Origin: Castor canadensis
Lineage: Eukaryota; Chordata; Mammalia; Rodentia; Castoridae
Length of the DNA: 64,000 bases
Assembly: GCF_047511655.1 (NCBI RefSeq)
Contig: NC_133397.1
Coordinates: 129,292,308 to 129,356,307 of the forward strand
Direction: 5' to 3'
In this document: piece by piece, positions 10,295-21,545 of the stretch
How the letters are laid out: every line of letters begins with the position of its first letter
Position numbering within the stretch: the stretch's first letter is position 1
Translations under genes and position numbers: made by a program
The notes under the pieces: generated by a model
Told to the model about the DNA's origin: nothing
The model's input: only the letters and a program-made list of their open reading frames with translations
Database searches by the model: none

Positions 10295-10458
10295 TAATGT
10301 TTTCGTTTCTTAAAGTTGCTTCTAAAAACATACTATGCCAGTCTGTTAAATAGCATCTTTTTACATTGACTAAAAAGGCAAACTTTTAACATTTTAAACA
10401 TATGCATTTCTAGATATTCAATTATTTGTGAATAGTTTACATTAGTTTTTTAATTTAG

Positions 10459-10568
10459 TGTTGGGAGAGTGGCTCAGTGGCAAAGCTCTCACCTAGCATG
10501 GCAGGATCCTGGGCTCCATCCCCAGCACTATAAACAAACAAACAAACAACTCCCACAAAAAAAAAAAC
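10459..10568 (+). mobile_element. ID SINE
   Basis: A full ID unit runs from 'gttgggagagtggctcagtgg' (A-box region) to 'cccagcacta' and is followed by an (aaac)n-rich tail. Confidence 0.85.
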
Positions 10569-10630
10569 CTCTTAGTAAACAAAGTATATGCGTTTATTTA
10601 TAAAACCAGGATATTAAAATGTGAATACTT

Positions 10631-10845
10631 TTTTGTTGTTTATTTTTGGTGTTATTGGGGTTTGAACTCAGGGCCTTGTACTTGCTAGGCAGGTGCTCTT
10701 ATCACAGCCCTTTTTTTGTTGTTTATTTATTTGAGATGGATTCTTATTACGTTGCTCAAGCTGGTCCAGCTGCTGGATTCAAGCCATTCTCCCATCTCAG
10801 CCTCCCGGGTAGCTGAGGTTATAGGCTTGTGTTACCATTGCACAT
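10631..10845 (-). mobile_element. Composite B1-ID SINE
   Basis: The reversed ID ('gggtttgaactcagggcc') and reversed B1 ('cagcctcccgggtagctgag') are separated by a T-rich linker. The whole is moderately diverged. Confidence 0.82.
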
Positions 10846-11254
10846 ATGAATATATTTTAAATAACCCAAAATATTAGTAGATGAATTTATCTTTAGAAAT
10901 GAGTATTTCTTTTTTATTAATTGGTATTTAATGAAATTAAATAACTATCTCCTTAGGTGTGGTTATGGTATAGTGCTTCTGTTTTTTTGTTTTGGTTTTC
11001 ATTGTGATAAAAACATATAACATAAAATGCACAGTCTTAACCATGTCTAACTGTATGGTGCAGTAGTGTTGACTCTGCACTGTTGTACAGTGGATCTGTA
11101 GAACTTTATCATCTTGTAAAACTGAACTCCACCCACTCAACAACTCCATTTCCTTCTTACCCCAGAGTCGTTGGTAACCACATCCTGCTTTCTGTTTCTG
11201 TTAGTTTGACTGCCTTAAATATCTCATGTAAATGTGTAATTGGAATTGTGCAGT

Positions 11255-11433
11255 CTTTTTTTTTTGAGACAGGATCTTGCTATGTGGCCCAAGCTGGCAT
11301 TGAACTCGCAATCCTCCTGCCTTTGCCTCCTGAGTGGGATAATTTTTTTTTTTTTTTTATTGCTGGGGGATTGAACCTGGGGCTTTGTACAAGCTAGGCA
11401 AATGCTCTACCACTAAGCTATATTTCCAGCCCC
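11255..11433 (-). mobile_element. Truncated B1 unit followed by ID unit
   Basis: A reversed B1 piece ('gagacaggatcttgctatgtg') stops at 11340 and is followed by T18 and a reversed ID ('gattgaacctggggctttg ... ccagcccc'). The order B1 then ID on the plus strand is the opposite of the usual composite. These are therefore probably two separate insertions. Confidence 0.78.
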
Positions 11434-11593
11434 TTATTCTTAATTTTCTTGATGAACCTTTATACTGTTTTCCATAGTGGCGATACCATTTTTATGAAAA
11501 ATTTACATTCCTACCAACAATGCCCAAGGGGTCCAGTTTTTCCATATCTCCTCCAACACTTGTTATTTTCTATTTTTTTTGGCCATTTTTTTC

Positions 11594-11649
11594 CCCCTGT
11601 GATTACTGGGATTTGAACTCAGGGCCACTTGAGCCATACTTGCAGCCCA
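11594..11649 (-). mobile_element. ID SINE fragment
   Basis: A reversed ID piece ('gggatttgaactcagggcc ... cttgagccatacttgcag') with an internal deletion sits inside the L1M copy. Confidence 0.7.
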
Positions 11650-12177
11650 AGGGAGTGGTCATCTTCATGGCATGAGGTGAAATCTCACTGTGGTTTTGAT
11701 TTCATTTTCCTGATACTTAGTGATGAACCTCTTCTCATGTGCTCGTTGGCAGTTTGTGTCTTTGGAAAAAGTTTTTCTTAATTAATTTTTTTCAGTTTGA
11801 TCATTCAATGGAGTTTTATGGGTTATTGTAAATAGAATTCTCTTTTCTTTCCCAAGAACAGAATAGTCATATCTGAGGATATTCTAGCAAGAGAGATTTT
11901 TAATGTTCCATTCCAGACATGGCATAGCATCTCCATCCCCCATTGTTTAATAATCAGAGCTTCTTACTTATTTTACACTTACATCAGTGAATCAACATGC
12001 TAATCTATGTACCCTGATTGGATCCTGAAGATGGATGTCTTTTTAAGATAATGGGGGAATTAGAAAATGGACTTGGGTAGTAGTAATAGTATAGTATTGT
12101 GCTGTATGAGATGGTGTCCTTTTTAGGAGATATAAGTTAGCAAAAGGTATCATAATGTGTGTATTTTGTTGTTGTTG

Positions 12178-12276
12178 CTGTTTTTGATGTAAGGTCTCCC
12201 TTTGTAGCCCAGGCTGGTCATGGTACTTCTGGTCCCCAAGTGCTGGGATTACAGGCATTGCCTCCATGCCTAACTT
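12178..12276 (-). mobile_element. B1-type SINE
   Basis: Reversed B1: 'gtagcccaggctggtcatgg' and 'ccaagtgctgggattacagg'. No ID unit is attached. Confidence 0.85.
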
Positions 12277-12329
12277 TATAACTTACTTTTAAACTGTGCT
12301 GGAGAAGAAGGTTTGTGTACGGAGAACAG

Positions 12330-12505
12330 GGTTTCTTAACCTTAACATTATTGATATTTTGTGCTGAATAGTTCTTTGTTGTGTGGGGTTCTGTATTGTA
12401 GAATGTAGAGCATCCCTCTGCTGTAGCATCATTCATCAGTGACAGTCAGAAATCTCTCCAAACACTGTCAAACATCTTTGGGAGCAAATTAGCAATTTGC
12501 TAATA
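12330..12505. mobile_element. Probable hAT-type (MER) DNA-transposon relic
   Basis: Phrases such as 'acattattgatattttgtg', 'gtagagcatccctctgc' and 'gtcagaaatctctccaaaca' resemble an old non-autonomous mammalian DNA transposon. The exact MER family is uncertain. Confidence 0.5.
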
Positions 12506-12999
12506 AAGCTATAGGAATGAGAGTACTCATCGTACTATTTTAAATTTTCTATAGATTTGAACATTTCAAAGTAAGTGGGGGGGGAAAGACAGTGGACTTC
12601 ATAAAAGTATGAAATGGAAACATATACTATGGCTGGAAACATGAACTGTGTCCAAAGTTACATTAAGGATCAGTTTTCAGTGAGTTTCATTGTGTTTTGC
12701 TCCTACACAGATGCAGTGTATTTCAATAATTATTCACTCTTACCATTTTCTTCTTTCCCTTTTCCCTAGTCTCCTCTAACAGTCCCACTAGTAGAGACAT
12801 GTTCTGTATATATTTGTAAATATGATAATGCTTGTATGTGGATCCATCTTCCACATATGAGAGAAAAAATTTGACCTTTTTGTCTTTCTGAACCTGGTTT
12901 ACTTCACTTAACATTATGTTCTCCAGTTCCATCCATTTACCTGCAAATGACAAAATTTCTTTATTCTTTATGCCTGAATAATATTCCATTGTATATATT

Positions 13000-13031
13000 T
13001 GTGTGTGTTGTGTGTGTGTGTGTATGTGTGT

Positions 13032-13063
<32 letters not shown>
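13000..13063 (+). repeat. (TG)n / (TGTA) microsatellite
   Basis: About 64 bp of TG repeat with occasional TA interruptions lie within the L1 copy. The longest pure stretch is near 13040-13062. It produces the apparent poly-(Thr-His) open frames on the minus strand. Confidence 0.95.
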
Positions 13064-14494
13064 AGCTCATATTTTCTTAATCTGTTCATCAGTTGTAGGA
13101 CATCTGGGCTGTTTCCATAGGAGTGAAGTGGAATCTTAATGTGGTTTTGATTTGCATTTTCTTTATGGCCAGGGATGTTGAACACTTCTTCATGTATTTT
13201 TTGGGCATTTTGTACTTCCCCTGAAAAATTTTTGCTCATTTATTTGCCCATTTCTTCATTAGGTCCTTGATTCTTTGGGAGGTTAGTTTTTTGAGCTCCC
13301 CGTAAATTCTGATTACTAATCCCTTGTTAGATGTATAGCTGGCAAAAGATTTCTCCCATTTTGTGGGTTGCCTCTTCAGTCTAGTGATTGTTTTCTTTGT
13401 TGGGCAAAAGCTTTTTAGTTTCATGTAGTCCCATTTGTCAATCCTTTCTTTTTAATTGCTGAGCTATTGAAGTTCTATTTAGGAAGTCATTGCCTATGCC
13501 TATATGTTCCAGTGTATATTATTTATTCTTTCTTGCCGTAGTTTCAAAGTTTCAGGCCTTATATGAAGGTCCTTGATCCAGTTTGAATTGATATTTGTAC
13601 AGAGTGAAAGACAGGTCTGTAAATGACAAGCCTATAGCCAACATTATACTAAATAGGAAAACAACTGAAATCATTTCCTCTACAGTCAGGATAAGGTCGT
13701 TCACTCTTCTCACTCTTAGTCAACATAGTTTTGGAATTCCTACTTATAGCAATAAGACAGGAAGAAAAAATAAAAAGAATTCAAGTAGGAAAGGAAGAAA
13801 TCAAATTATCCATATTTACAGATGACATGATCTTATACCTAAGAGACCCTAAAAACTCTACTAAAGAACTCCTAGACATCTTAAACACCTTCAGCAAAGT
13901 AGCAGGATGTAAAATCAATATATAAAAATTTGAATCTTTTCTAAAAACCTACAATGAACTGACTCAGAAAGAATTTAGGAAAACTATCCCACTTATCATA
14001 GCTTCAAAAATAACTAGAAATAAGTTTATCAAAGGAAGTGAAAGACCCCTACAATGAAAATTGTAAATCACTGAAGAAAGAAATTGAAGAAGACATGAAA
14101 AGATGGAAAGATCTCCCATGGTTATGGATGTGCAGAATTAGTATCATGAAAATGGCTATACTATGTGTTCAGTGCACTTCCCATCAAAATTCCAGTGACA
14201 TTCCTCACAGGGTTTGAAAAATCAACCCTAAAGTTCATATAGGAAGCACAAAAGACCTCGAGTAGCCAAGGCAATGCTGAGCAAAAAGAGCAACACTGGA
14301 GGTATCACAACACCTGACTTCAAATTATACTACAGAGCCATAGCAATAAAAACAACATGGCACTGGCACAAAATAGACACAAAGAATAATGGAACTGAAT
14401 AGAAGACCCAGACATAAATCCACACAACTACAGCCACTTGATTTCTTGACAAGGAGCCCAAAACGTGATGACGATGAGACAGCCTCTTCAACAG

Positions 14495-14688
14495 CCTTTT
14501 CATGATGAGTTTATTTGAGATAGGGTCTTGCAAATTATTTGCCTGGGGCAGGTTTGAACTGAGATCCTCCTGATCTTTGCCTCCTGATTAGCTAGAATTA
14601 CAAGTGCAAGCCACCACTGTCCAGCTTATTATATAATTTTATTTCTGTTTTTGTACAAGTTACAACATGTAATAGATTATAGTCATAA
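14495..14688 (-). mobile_element. B1-type segment plus flank, inserted with 19-bp TSD
   Basis: The L1 sequence gagacagcctcttcaacag occurs at 14476-14494 and again at 14689-14707, a perfect 19-bp duplication. Between the copies lie a reversed B1-type unit (about 14495-14625) and about 63 bp of non-SINE sequence. Together they closely resemble 16040-16210, including that locus's non-SINE flank. There is no poly-A tail at the SINE 3' side. It is clearly inserted into the L1, because the L1 reading resumes afterwards. Confidence 0.85.
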
Positions 14689-14849
14689 GAGACAGCCTCT
14701 TCAACAGTTGCTGGAAAAACTGGATATCTGACTGTAGAAACTAGCATTTCATATTGACCACATCCAAACCTAAACTCATCAAACTGAATACATTATTTCT
14801 CTTCATTCTTCTGTTGATGCTGTTATTCACTCCTTGTCTTATTAGGCCC

Positions 14850-15475
14850 ACCAAAATAGCCTAATCTACCCTTTTCAGAGCCATCTTCCCTCCACCTTGC
14901 CTCAGCTTTGTCTTCTCCCTAGTGCACAGCTGATCAGATGTTGCTTCCTGTTATTGACATCCTTCAGTGGCTTTCCTTGTCAGGAGAACTCGCACGGTTC
15001 TGAGCAGAGCATGGTCCTTCATTTCTAACCCTTTCCTATCTTGTCTCTTCATTTTTGCCACTACTATTGCAGACACCATTTGGTCTAGCAGTCGTGAAAA
15101 ACTCGTTTCCCAAACATGCTACAGACTCTCATGTGTCACCTTTCTTCTCTGCCTTAGACTACCCTTCCCCATTTGCCCTGCATAGCTGTTTACCTGGTTT
15201 AGTCTCACTTTTCTACTTACCCTTTTAAGTCTCAACTCAAAGAGGAAGTGGCCTTTTAACAATTCCTCCCGCACACCCCACAGGTGTTATCTACCTGTCT
15301 GTGCCCCAGACTGTGAGCAAACGATACCTGGCACCTGCTTCTCTTACAGGATACTGAACCATCATTGTTGTCATCTAGGTTTTCCTATCTTTTTTCTGCC
15401 CCAGACAGTGATCTCCTTTAGAGCTGAAATTGAGCTGATGGTAAGTAAATGTTTGTTGAATGAAGTGAATGGTCT
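14850..15475 (+). mobile_element. Old L2 fragment including 3' end
   Basis: L2-like wording includes 'gttattgacatccttcagtgg', 'ctttagagctgaaattgagc' and the closing 'taaatgtttgttgaatgaa', typical of the L2 3' terminus. Open frames here are relics. Confidence 0.75.
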
Positions 15476-15927
15476 TAGACTCTGGTAGAGACTGAGTTTT
15501 GTGGAGCTGACTGTGTAAGCTAATTCCTTATGAGAAGGATTTATGTACACAATAAGGAAAATAGCATAGTGGGCATATGCAAACCATACATGTCTCCTTC
15601 CACTTCTCCCTGCCCTTACTTTATTCCCAAATGGTAGCATTTTTTAAAAACTGCTTATATTTTTTGATTTTATGGTGGCTATACCTCTAACTTGTAGAAC
15701 TGTGTCTCTGAAGGGAACTGTACCCATCCTGGGCAGTACATAAAATGCTGAATTTGAGTACTGGAAGAGATTATTTCAAGTTTTATTTATTGTTTGTCAG
15801 AATAGCTGACAATTTACTGTATTATTTAGTGTATTATAATAAGCACCTCCCTGGCTTACAGAATCCATTAAAAATTACTATTATATGTATACACACACAT
15901 ATATGTATGTAAATATATATATATATA

Positions 15928-16146
15928 TTTTTTTGGTGGCCCTGGGATTTGAACTCAGAGCCTCACGCTTGCTAGTCAGGTGCTCTACCACTTGTGCCAC
16001 TCCCAGGTTCCTATTTTTGCGATTTTTTTTTTTTTTTTTTGAGATAGGGTCTTGCAAATTATTTGCCTGGGGCAAGTTTGAACCAAGATCCTTCTGATCT
16101 CTCCTGAGTAGCTAGAATTGTAGGCATGAGCCACCAGTATCTGGCT
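15928..16146 (-). mobile_element. Composite B1-ID SINE
   Basis: Reversed ID ('gggatttgaactcagagcc') and reversed B1 units are separated by T18. An (AT)n-rich stretch at 15895-15928 lies at the tail side. This element and its flank to 16210 are the nearest relative of the segment inserted at 14495-14688. Confidence 0.85.
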
Positions 16147-16301
16147 TGTTATATAATTTTAATTTCTATTTTTGTACAAGTTAGCAACATATAATAGATT
16201 ATAGTCATAAATTTATGTAGGCCATACATAAAACCTACTTATGTTAAGAGATTTGTACTTAGAAATGTTTTCCTTGAGAGAGTTACACTATCAAAAAAAT
16301 T

Positions 16302-16370
16302 AGGGGCTGGGGTGCATTTAGTTTGTGCAAAGCCCTGGGGGTTCATCCCCTGCACCAAAACCAAAACATT
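16302..16370 (+). mobile_element. Diverged, internally deleted ID-like SINE
   Basis: The segment begins 'ggggctggggtgcatttag' and continues to 'ggttcatcccctgcacc', with an A-rich tail. Part of the tRNA-like body is missing. Confidence 0.6.
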
Positions 16371-16393
16371 GCCCTAAATAACAGATTTTTACC

Positions 16394-16482
16394 TCTGTTT
16401 CTTCTCTCTCCCCCTCCCTCCCCCCTCTCTCCCTCCCCCCTCCTTCCCTCCCTCCTTTCCCTCCCTCCTTTCCCTCCCCCAC
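16394..16482 (+). repeat. Pyrimidine-rich (CCCT/CCTC) low-complexity tract
   Basis: About 85 bp of almost pure C and T in cccctccc and ccttcc units. It is a polypyrimidine/polypurine strand pair. Confidence 0.92.
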
Positions 16483-16499
16483 AAGTACTCTGAAGTTTG

Positions 16500-17690
16500 G
16501 AATTCTTTTTAAGAGCACATGTGGTCCTTTTTCAACTTGTTTTCCTCTACTTCCCTTTTCCTGTCATCTACATGTTTACAGTGTCAGAGTGGTTACATTT
16601 ATACTTTATCCTGTCACCACAAGTCTCCATATAAGTTGAATATTAAGTATAAAAACTACACAGAATTACATTATTATACTCATTAGTTCTTCCATAAAAG
16701 AAAATCTCCTTTATGAACCTGAAGCCCACAGACTGCAGCTTATAGTTCTTTTCTTCGTCATGGGAAGCAAGTAGAATTTACAGACCTTAACAATTGCTTC
16801 TTGTTATTAAGCACATTACTGCAAGGATTTATCTCTTCTTAGAAGCTACATCATATATCTGCCAGTAGGGAAAAGAACAGGTGACATTTGCAAATTCCCT
16901 ATAAAAGGTCCCTTTTTATTTAGAAATCATGCTTGCTTGTTTTTTGATGTTTTGATTCAAGAATAGTAATTTAAAACCTAGCCTCCAGGATCCCTCATAA
17001 AGTAACAGCGTTATATTTGAGATTGCTGTGGACAATAATTTCTTCCTGGAGCAATCAGTTTGTCTTTTGGAATGGTTATCTGGTTATGTTCAGCTGCAGG
17101 AAGTAGACATTTCTTCTGTTATCTGCTCCTGCAGTCCAAATGAACTGAGCTAGTTTTGGAGCATTGAACCATTTGAATAATGAAAATGACTGTCACCTTC
17201 AGGTAGAGCATTGCAGGTAGGAAGTAGGTATCATTTGGTGTCATGTGTATAAAATATAAAGGCATAATAAAATACTTTCAGCTGTTCTTTCTCTCTGCAT
17301 CCTGAAATTTATCTTGGGATCAAACATACCAAAGTAAGTTCTGGTCTGAGATGAAGGACATCTCTAATTTTAGTACCCCCTAAAGTATGATTCTATAAAT
17401 ACGATTTAGTGCAGAGCCAATTTGTATGCTAAGATTACATTTTATTTTCTCCAGGGCTAGGGTAATGACCCTCAGGCTTTCAAGGTTCTAACATTACTAG
17501 GAACTGGATCCTCTTTTCTCATATACCATCAATTTCTTATAACTGGGGTACATGTAAGCTGCTTCATATTTGAAATGTAGCTTTTTTGTACTATACTACT
17601 TTTTCCTTCTTTCATTAAAAAAAAAGTCCAGGGAGTTTTTAATTGCCCATATTCTTTTTCTCTGGTCTAATATACCTTTATAGCCTCATT
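16500..17690. other. Intron 1, no recognised feature
   Basis: This sequence is apparently unique and AT-rich. No exon, RNA gene or clear repeat signature was seen. Confidence 0.45.
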
Positions 17691-17699
17691 TTTTCCTAT

Positions 17700-18500
17700 A
17701 CTTTCGGTTATATTTTTATATTCTGTGGAACACTCCCCTCTCTGTCTTTTTTTTTCCTATCAGATATTTCCCTCCTCCATTTCCAGTTCCCATGGTGATC
17801 AAAATGCTTTCTATGTCTACTATACAACTGTCTTCCTAGGATTTCCCTCCTCTTCGGGATTGGAGTCACCGTTCTCAGGATCCCAAGTCTTCCTCTGTAG
17901 TGATTTACGCCACCATTGTACTGGAGTATATCCTAAAATAAGTTCTTTAGGAAGGATGTGTGGGAAGTAAACTTTCTGAGTGCTTTTATGTCTAAAATTG
18001 ACTTTATTGTACCCTAGTACTTGTTTGTTGTTGAGCTGGGTGTAGAATTTGGGGCCAAAGATAGTTGTCTTTAGAAAATTTGAAGACATTCTGCTGTCTT
18101 GTCATATCCCCTATGCTGACAAGGAACCAGTTTGATTATCAATCCTTTGTGGGTGACCTGTTTTTCCTGTTCAGAATCTCTTGTTTTGAAATTCCTTCAG
18201 GAATTTCAATTAGTTGCATTGCTCATTTGAATCTTAAAACTTGGGTCTTTTTTTTCTTAGCTGTGGAAACTTGTGTGATTACTTTGAGTTTCACTCATTT
18301 CTTTTCCCTGTTTCTTCTTTCTAGGGCTCTTGTTAGTCAAAGGGTGTACCTCTTGGATTGGCTCTTTATGTCTCATACTTTCTCTACTATGTCCATCTTT
18401 TTACTAGAGATAAAAAAAGTATAAAGTACTTTCATTGTGAGTTTCTTAATTTTATGTTCCAAATTATCTGCTGAATTATTCTTCCTTTTTCTAATTACTT
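17700..18500. mobile_element. Possible old L1-type sequence
   Basis: The T-rich wording ('tctaaaattgactttattg', 'gaggaagtgtgtgg'-like phrases) recalls old L1 3' regions, but I cannot name the family. The 119-codon open frame at 18065-18424 shows no recognisable domain. Confidence 0.3.
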
Positions 18501-18504
18501 TTTT

Positions 18505-18656
18505 AAAAATTTTATTTATTTATTCATATGTGCATACATTGTTTGGGCCATTGCTCCCCCTGGACCCTCCCTCTCCTCCCCACCCCCCTCGCTTCCATGC
18601 AGAATCTGTTCTGCTCTCTTCTCCAATTTTGTTGAAGAGAAGGCATTAGCTATAAT
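18505..18656 (-). mobile_element. 5'-truncated lineage L1, 3' end only
   Basis: On the plus strand a T-rich tail is followed by 'tattcatatgtgcatacatt', 'gggccattgctcccc' and a pyrimidine-rich tract. This mirrors the 3' terminus of the L1 at 48810-50575 ('gggagaaatgaccc ... gcacatatgaataataaa'). Confidence 0.78.
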
Positions 18657-18782
18657 AAGAAGGATATTTTTTTACTTTGAGATAAGAATAGCTGTACAGA
18701 GAGATTCCTAGCATTGCTTCTATGCACATGTGTACTACAATTAAAATTTGACTTAAAAGTGTTCTTCCAGCTTTTTGTTTGT

Positions 18783-18862
18783 TGTTTTGCAGTGCTGGAG
18801 ATTGAACCCAGGGCTTCACACATGCTAGGCAGGCACTGCTACTGAGCCACACTCCCAGCCTT
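18783..18862 (-). mobile_element. ID SINE
   Basis: Reversed ID: 'gcagtgctggagattgaaccc' through 'ctactgagccacactccc'. Confidence 0.85.
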
Positions 18863-18946
18863 TGTTTCTTTTTCATAGCTTCCTATTCCTATTGTATATG
18901 GATACATTATCCTCCTCAATATTTTGATTATAGTAGGGGTTTACTT

Positions 18947-19015
18947 TGCAGTGCTGGGGATCAAATCCAAGGCCCACTGAGCAAGTGTTCTACCACTGAG
19001 TTATCCCTAGCCCCT
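18947..19015 (-). mobile_element. ID SINE
   Basis: Reversed ID: 'gcagtgctggggatcaaatcc' through 'accactgagttatcccta'. It is the second ID copy within 250 bp in the same orientation. Confidence 0.83.
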
Positions 19016-19236
19016 ATAGTAGTTTTTAAAAAATGTTTTTTTATATCCCTTTACCTTCATTCCCTTCAGAGTTTTATTTTTTAAATAATTAAAAAAATTT
19101 TTTTAAAATGCATTCTTAGTTCTTCTTTTTCATGCTGTTGGATTTCCTTATGTGCCTGGTGATCCTTGGTTGTTTATTTTAGAAAGAATGACTGGGTAAC
19201 TGGATTTCCTTTGCTATTTTATTTTGTTATTTTTCT

Positions 19237-19308
19237 TTTTTGATGGTACTGGGTTTGGAACTCAGTGCCTCTCGCTTGCTAGGCAGTTGCTCTACCCCTG
19301 CAACTCGA
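19237..19308 (-). mobile_element. ID-like SINE
   Basis: Reversed unit: 'gatggtactgggtttggaact' to 'gcagttgctctacccctg'. The 5' end is diverged. Confidence 0.78.
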
Positions 19309-20421
19309 AAAAGTGGATGGTTGACTCAGTCCTCTGTAAGGAGGGATGCACTGGCTGCCTCTTTGCTCTAAGGTGAGCTTGTAGTGGGCCCTGGGGTCCC
19401 TTGTATCAGTGTACTACTTTCCTCTGGGCACACTGTACCTACCCAGCAGCTTTAGCCTTCCTGGGTTGTTTGCTTCTTCGGCTGTCTGTTTTTTTGACCA
19501 GGCTGCCCATGATCTGTGAGGTGGGGAAGCAGTCGGGTGCCAACCATTGCTGCCCTAGGTACAGATTTACAGTTATCCTTTCTGTCTTCAGCCTCACTTC
19601 ACATTCCTGCCCTCCCTTGTGCTGGGTGGCTCAGAGCCCAGAGCCCTCAGGTGTGCCAAGGGGTAGATTGGGCCTCTATAGCTTCTTTCTGGCTTTCCAA
19701 TACTAGTTTGGCTTCCAGCCCCTTTTAGATTGCCTGGTGGAGTATTCTGGGCTGTGGCTTTTTCTGCTTGCCTCATCCATCAACACAATTCTATTTGCTT
19801 TTTGAGTTTTAGAAATTTGTTGAATCTTTAATCTGCTAGTGAATCCCCTACTTTCCTTTCTCTGATGTTAGAGGTTTATCACTTCCTTTGCCTCCCTTGC
19901 TTGAGTGTAGTTTTACAAACTATAATTATCAAACATATATCCTCAATCTGTCATCTTGAATTAAAAGTCTTGATAAAAAAGTTTATCTATTTTCTGAATA
20001 TCTATCCTGTTTATTTTCATGGCTGCAGTGTCTGTTTAATCATTTCAGAATTAATAAATTACTTCATTAAAATAAGGCAAGAGAATTAGTAAATAACTTC
20101 AGAGGAAGAAATATATGATGACATGGAAACAAAAGTGAAAATAGACAAATGGCATTCCATCAAACTGAAAAGCTTCTGTACAGCCAAGCAAATAATCATC
20201 AGAGTAAAGAAATAACCATCAAATGAGAGAAAATATTTGCATGATAAACATCTAATAAGGGATTAATATCCAGAATATGTAAGAAGCTCCAAAAACTCAA
20301 TAGCCTGATAAACCTAAACAAATAACCTGATAAACCTAAACAGGCATTTCTCAAAAGAGTTTGTACAAATGGCCCACAGGTATATGAAAAAGTGCTCAAC
20401 ATCATTAATCATCAGGGATTT

Positions 20422-20506
20422 TTTTAAATAAATTTTTTATGAGTATATATTCATTATGGGATTTGCAGTGACAATTCCGATCAGTCTTATATTGCACATT
20501 ATTTAT
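20422..20506 (-). mobile_element. Severely truncated lineage L1 insertion with TSD
   Basis: An 85-bp scrap of L1 3' end ('cagtgacaattccgatcag' and flanks) sits between perfect 13-bp copies of tcatcagggattt at 20409-20421 and 20507-20519. It matches the 3' end of the copy at 29498-30288. Confidence 0.9.
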
Positions 20507-20544
20507 TCATCAGGGATTTAAAATACAAATCAAAACCATAATGA

Positions 20545-20748
20545 AGCTGGGTGCCAGTGGCCACGCCTGTAATCCTAGCTACTCAGGAGTTAGAGATCAG
20601 AGGGATAGAAGTTTGAAGCTAGTCTGAGCTAATAGTTTGCGATCTGTCTTGAAAAAACCCATCAGGAAAAAAGGCTGGTGGAGTGGCTCGAGGGGCAGGC
20701 CCTGAGTTCAAACTCCAGTACCATACACACACACACAAACAACAATAA
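20545..20748 (+). mobile_element. Composite B1-ID SINE with TSD
   Basis: A B1 unit plus a short ID unit ends in a CA-rich and A-rich tail, flanked by aaaaccataatga at 20532-20544 and 20749-20761 (13 bp, perfect). Like the copy at 9061, its ID part lacks the middle of the tRNA-like body. Confidence 0.92.
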
Positions 20749-21545
20749 AAAACCATAATGAGATGTCACTTCAGTAAGAATGGTTCTCATCAAAAAGACT
20801 AATGATAGCAAGTGCTGGAAAGGATGTAAAGAAAAGGGAACCATTTGCACACTGCTGGTTGGAATATAAACTAGTAGAGCCATTATGGAAAACAGTATAG
20901 AGTTTCTCAGAAAATTAAAAATAGGACTCCTATATGATTTAGCAATACCAAAGGAAATTAAATTGATATTCACAGAGACATCTGTGCTTCCATGTTCAGT
21001 GCGGCACTATTCACAATAGCAAAGGAATGCAGTCAACCAAAGTGTCCATTAATTGATGATGGATAAGGAAAATGTGGTACATACATTCCAGGCCATAGAA
21101 AAGAATGAAATCCTGCTATTTGCAGCATGATGACATGGTGTATGTTAAGTGAAATAAGCCAGGCACAGGAAACAGCATATGATGTCACTCATAAATGGGA
21201 TGTAAAGTAAAAACAAACAAACATTTCACTGAAGTTGAGAATAGAATGGTAGTTACCAGAGGCTAGGAGGAATAGGGAGAGGCCAGTTAGTGTGCACGGG
21301 GTTTCATTTTGGTAAGAGGAGGATGTTCTGGTATACTGTTGCATAGCAGGGAGACTATACTTAACAGTCATGTGCTGCACATTTCAGAAGGTGAAAAGAA
21401 AGGGTTTTGAATGTGTTCCCCCAGAAGAAATGATGTTTGAAGAGACAGACACTGTTAACCTGATTATCTAAACATACAATAGATACATGTATTGAAACAT
21501 CACATGTGTCAGTTTAAAATTAAATGAAACAAAAGATATATGAGC

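Larger units (their letters stand above)
10990..11790 (-). mobile_element. Old L1M fragment with SINE insertions
   Basis: The plus strand reads as reversed L1M: 'acatataacataaaatgcac', 'tgtctaactgtatggtgcag', 'cactgtggttttgatttc'. It is split by SINE sequence at 11255-11433 and 11594-11649. Confidence 0.72.
12725..14748 (-). mobile_element. L1 copy with 5' inversion (twin-priming structure)
   Basis: From about 12725 to 13618 the minus strand reads as the C-terminal third of L1 ORF2 and on towards the 3' region; the plus strand has the expected reversed phrases ('gaataatattccattgtat', 'gtttgaattgatatttgtac'). At about 13618-13622 orientation flips. From there to about 14748 the plus strand reads L1 reverse transcriptase, including an F-T-D-D-M-I version of the catalytic FADD box, up to the region just before the part held by the first segment. 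Frames are broken by several stops. A foreign segment is nested at 14495-14688 and a TG microsatellite at 13000-13063. No clear poly-A end or target duplication was found. Confidence 0.82.
20090..21545 (+). mobile_element. Old L1 (L1MA-type), 3' part of ORF2 and 3' UTR
   Basis: The plus strand reads as the end of L1 ORF2 and its 3' UTR, for example 'caaactgaaaagcttctgta', 'atgagatgtcacttcagt', 'aaaatgtggtacatacat' and 'tggtagttaccagaggctag'. It is interrupted by a young L1 scrap (20422-20506) and a B1-ID SINE (20545-20748), both with target duplications. It is therefore clearly older than these. Confidence 0.88.

Noticed and set aside
12723..13239. Open frames with long Thr-His repeats
   Set aside because: These are translations of the TG microsatellite inside an L1 copy.
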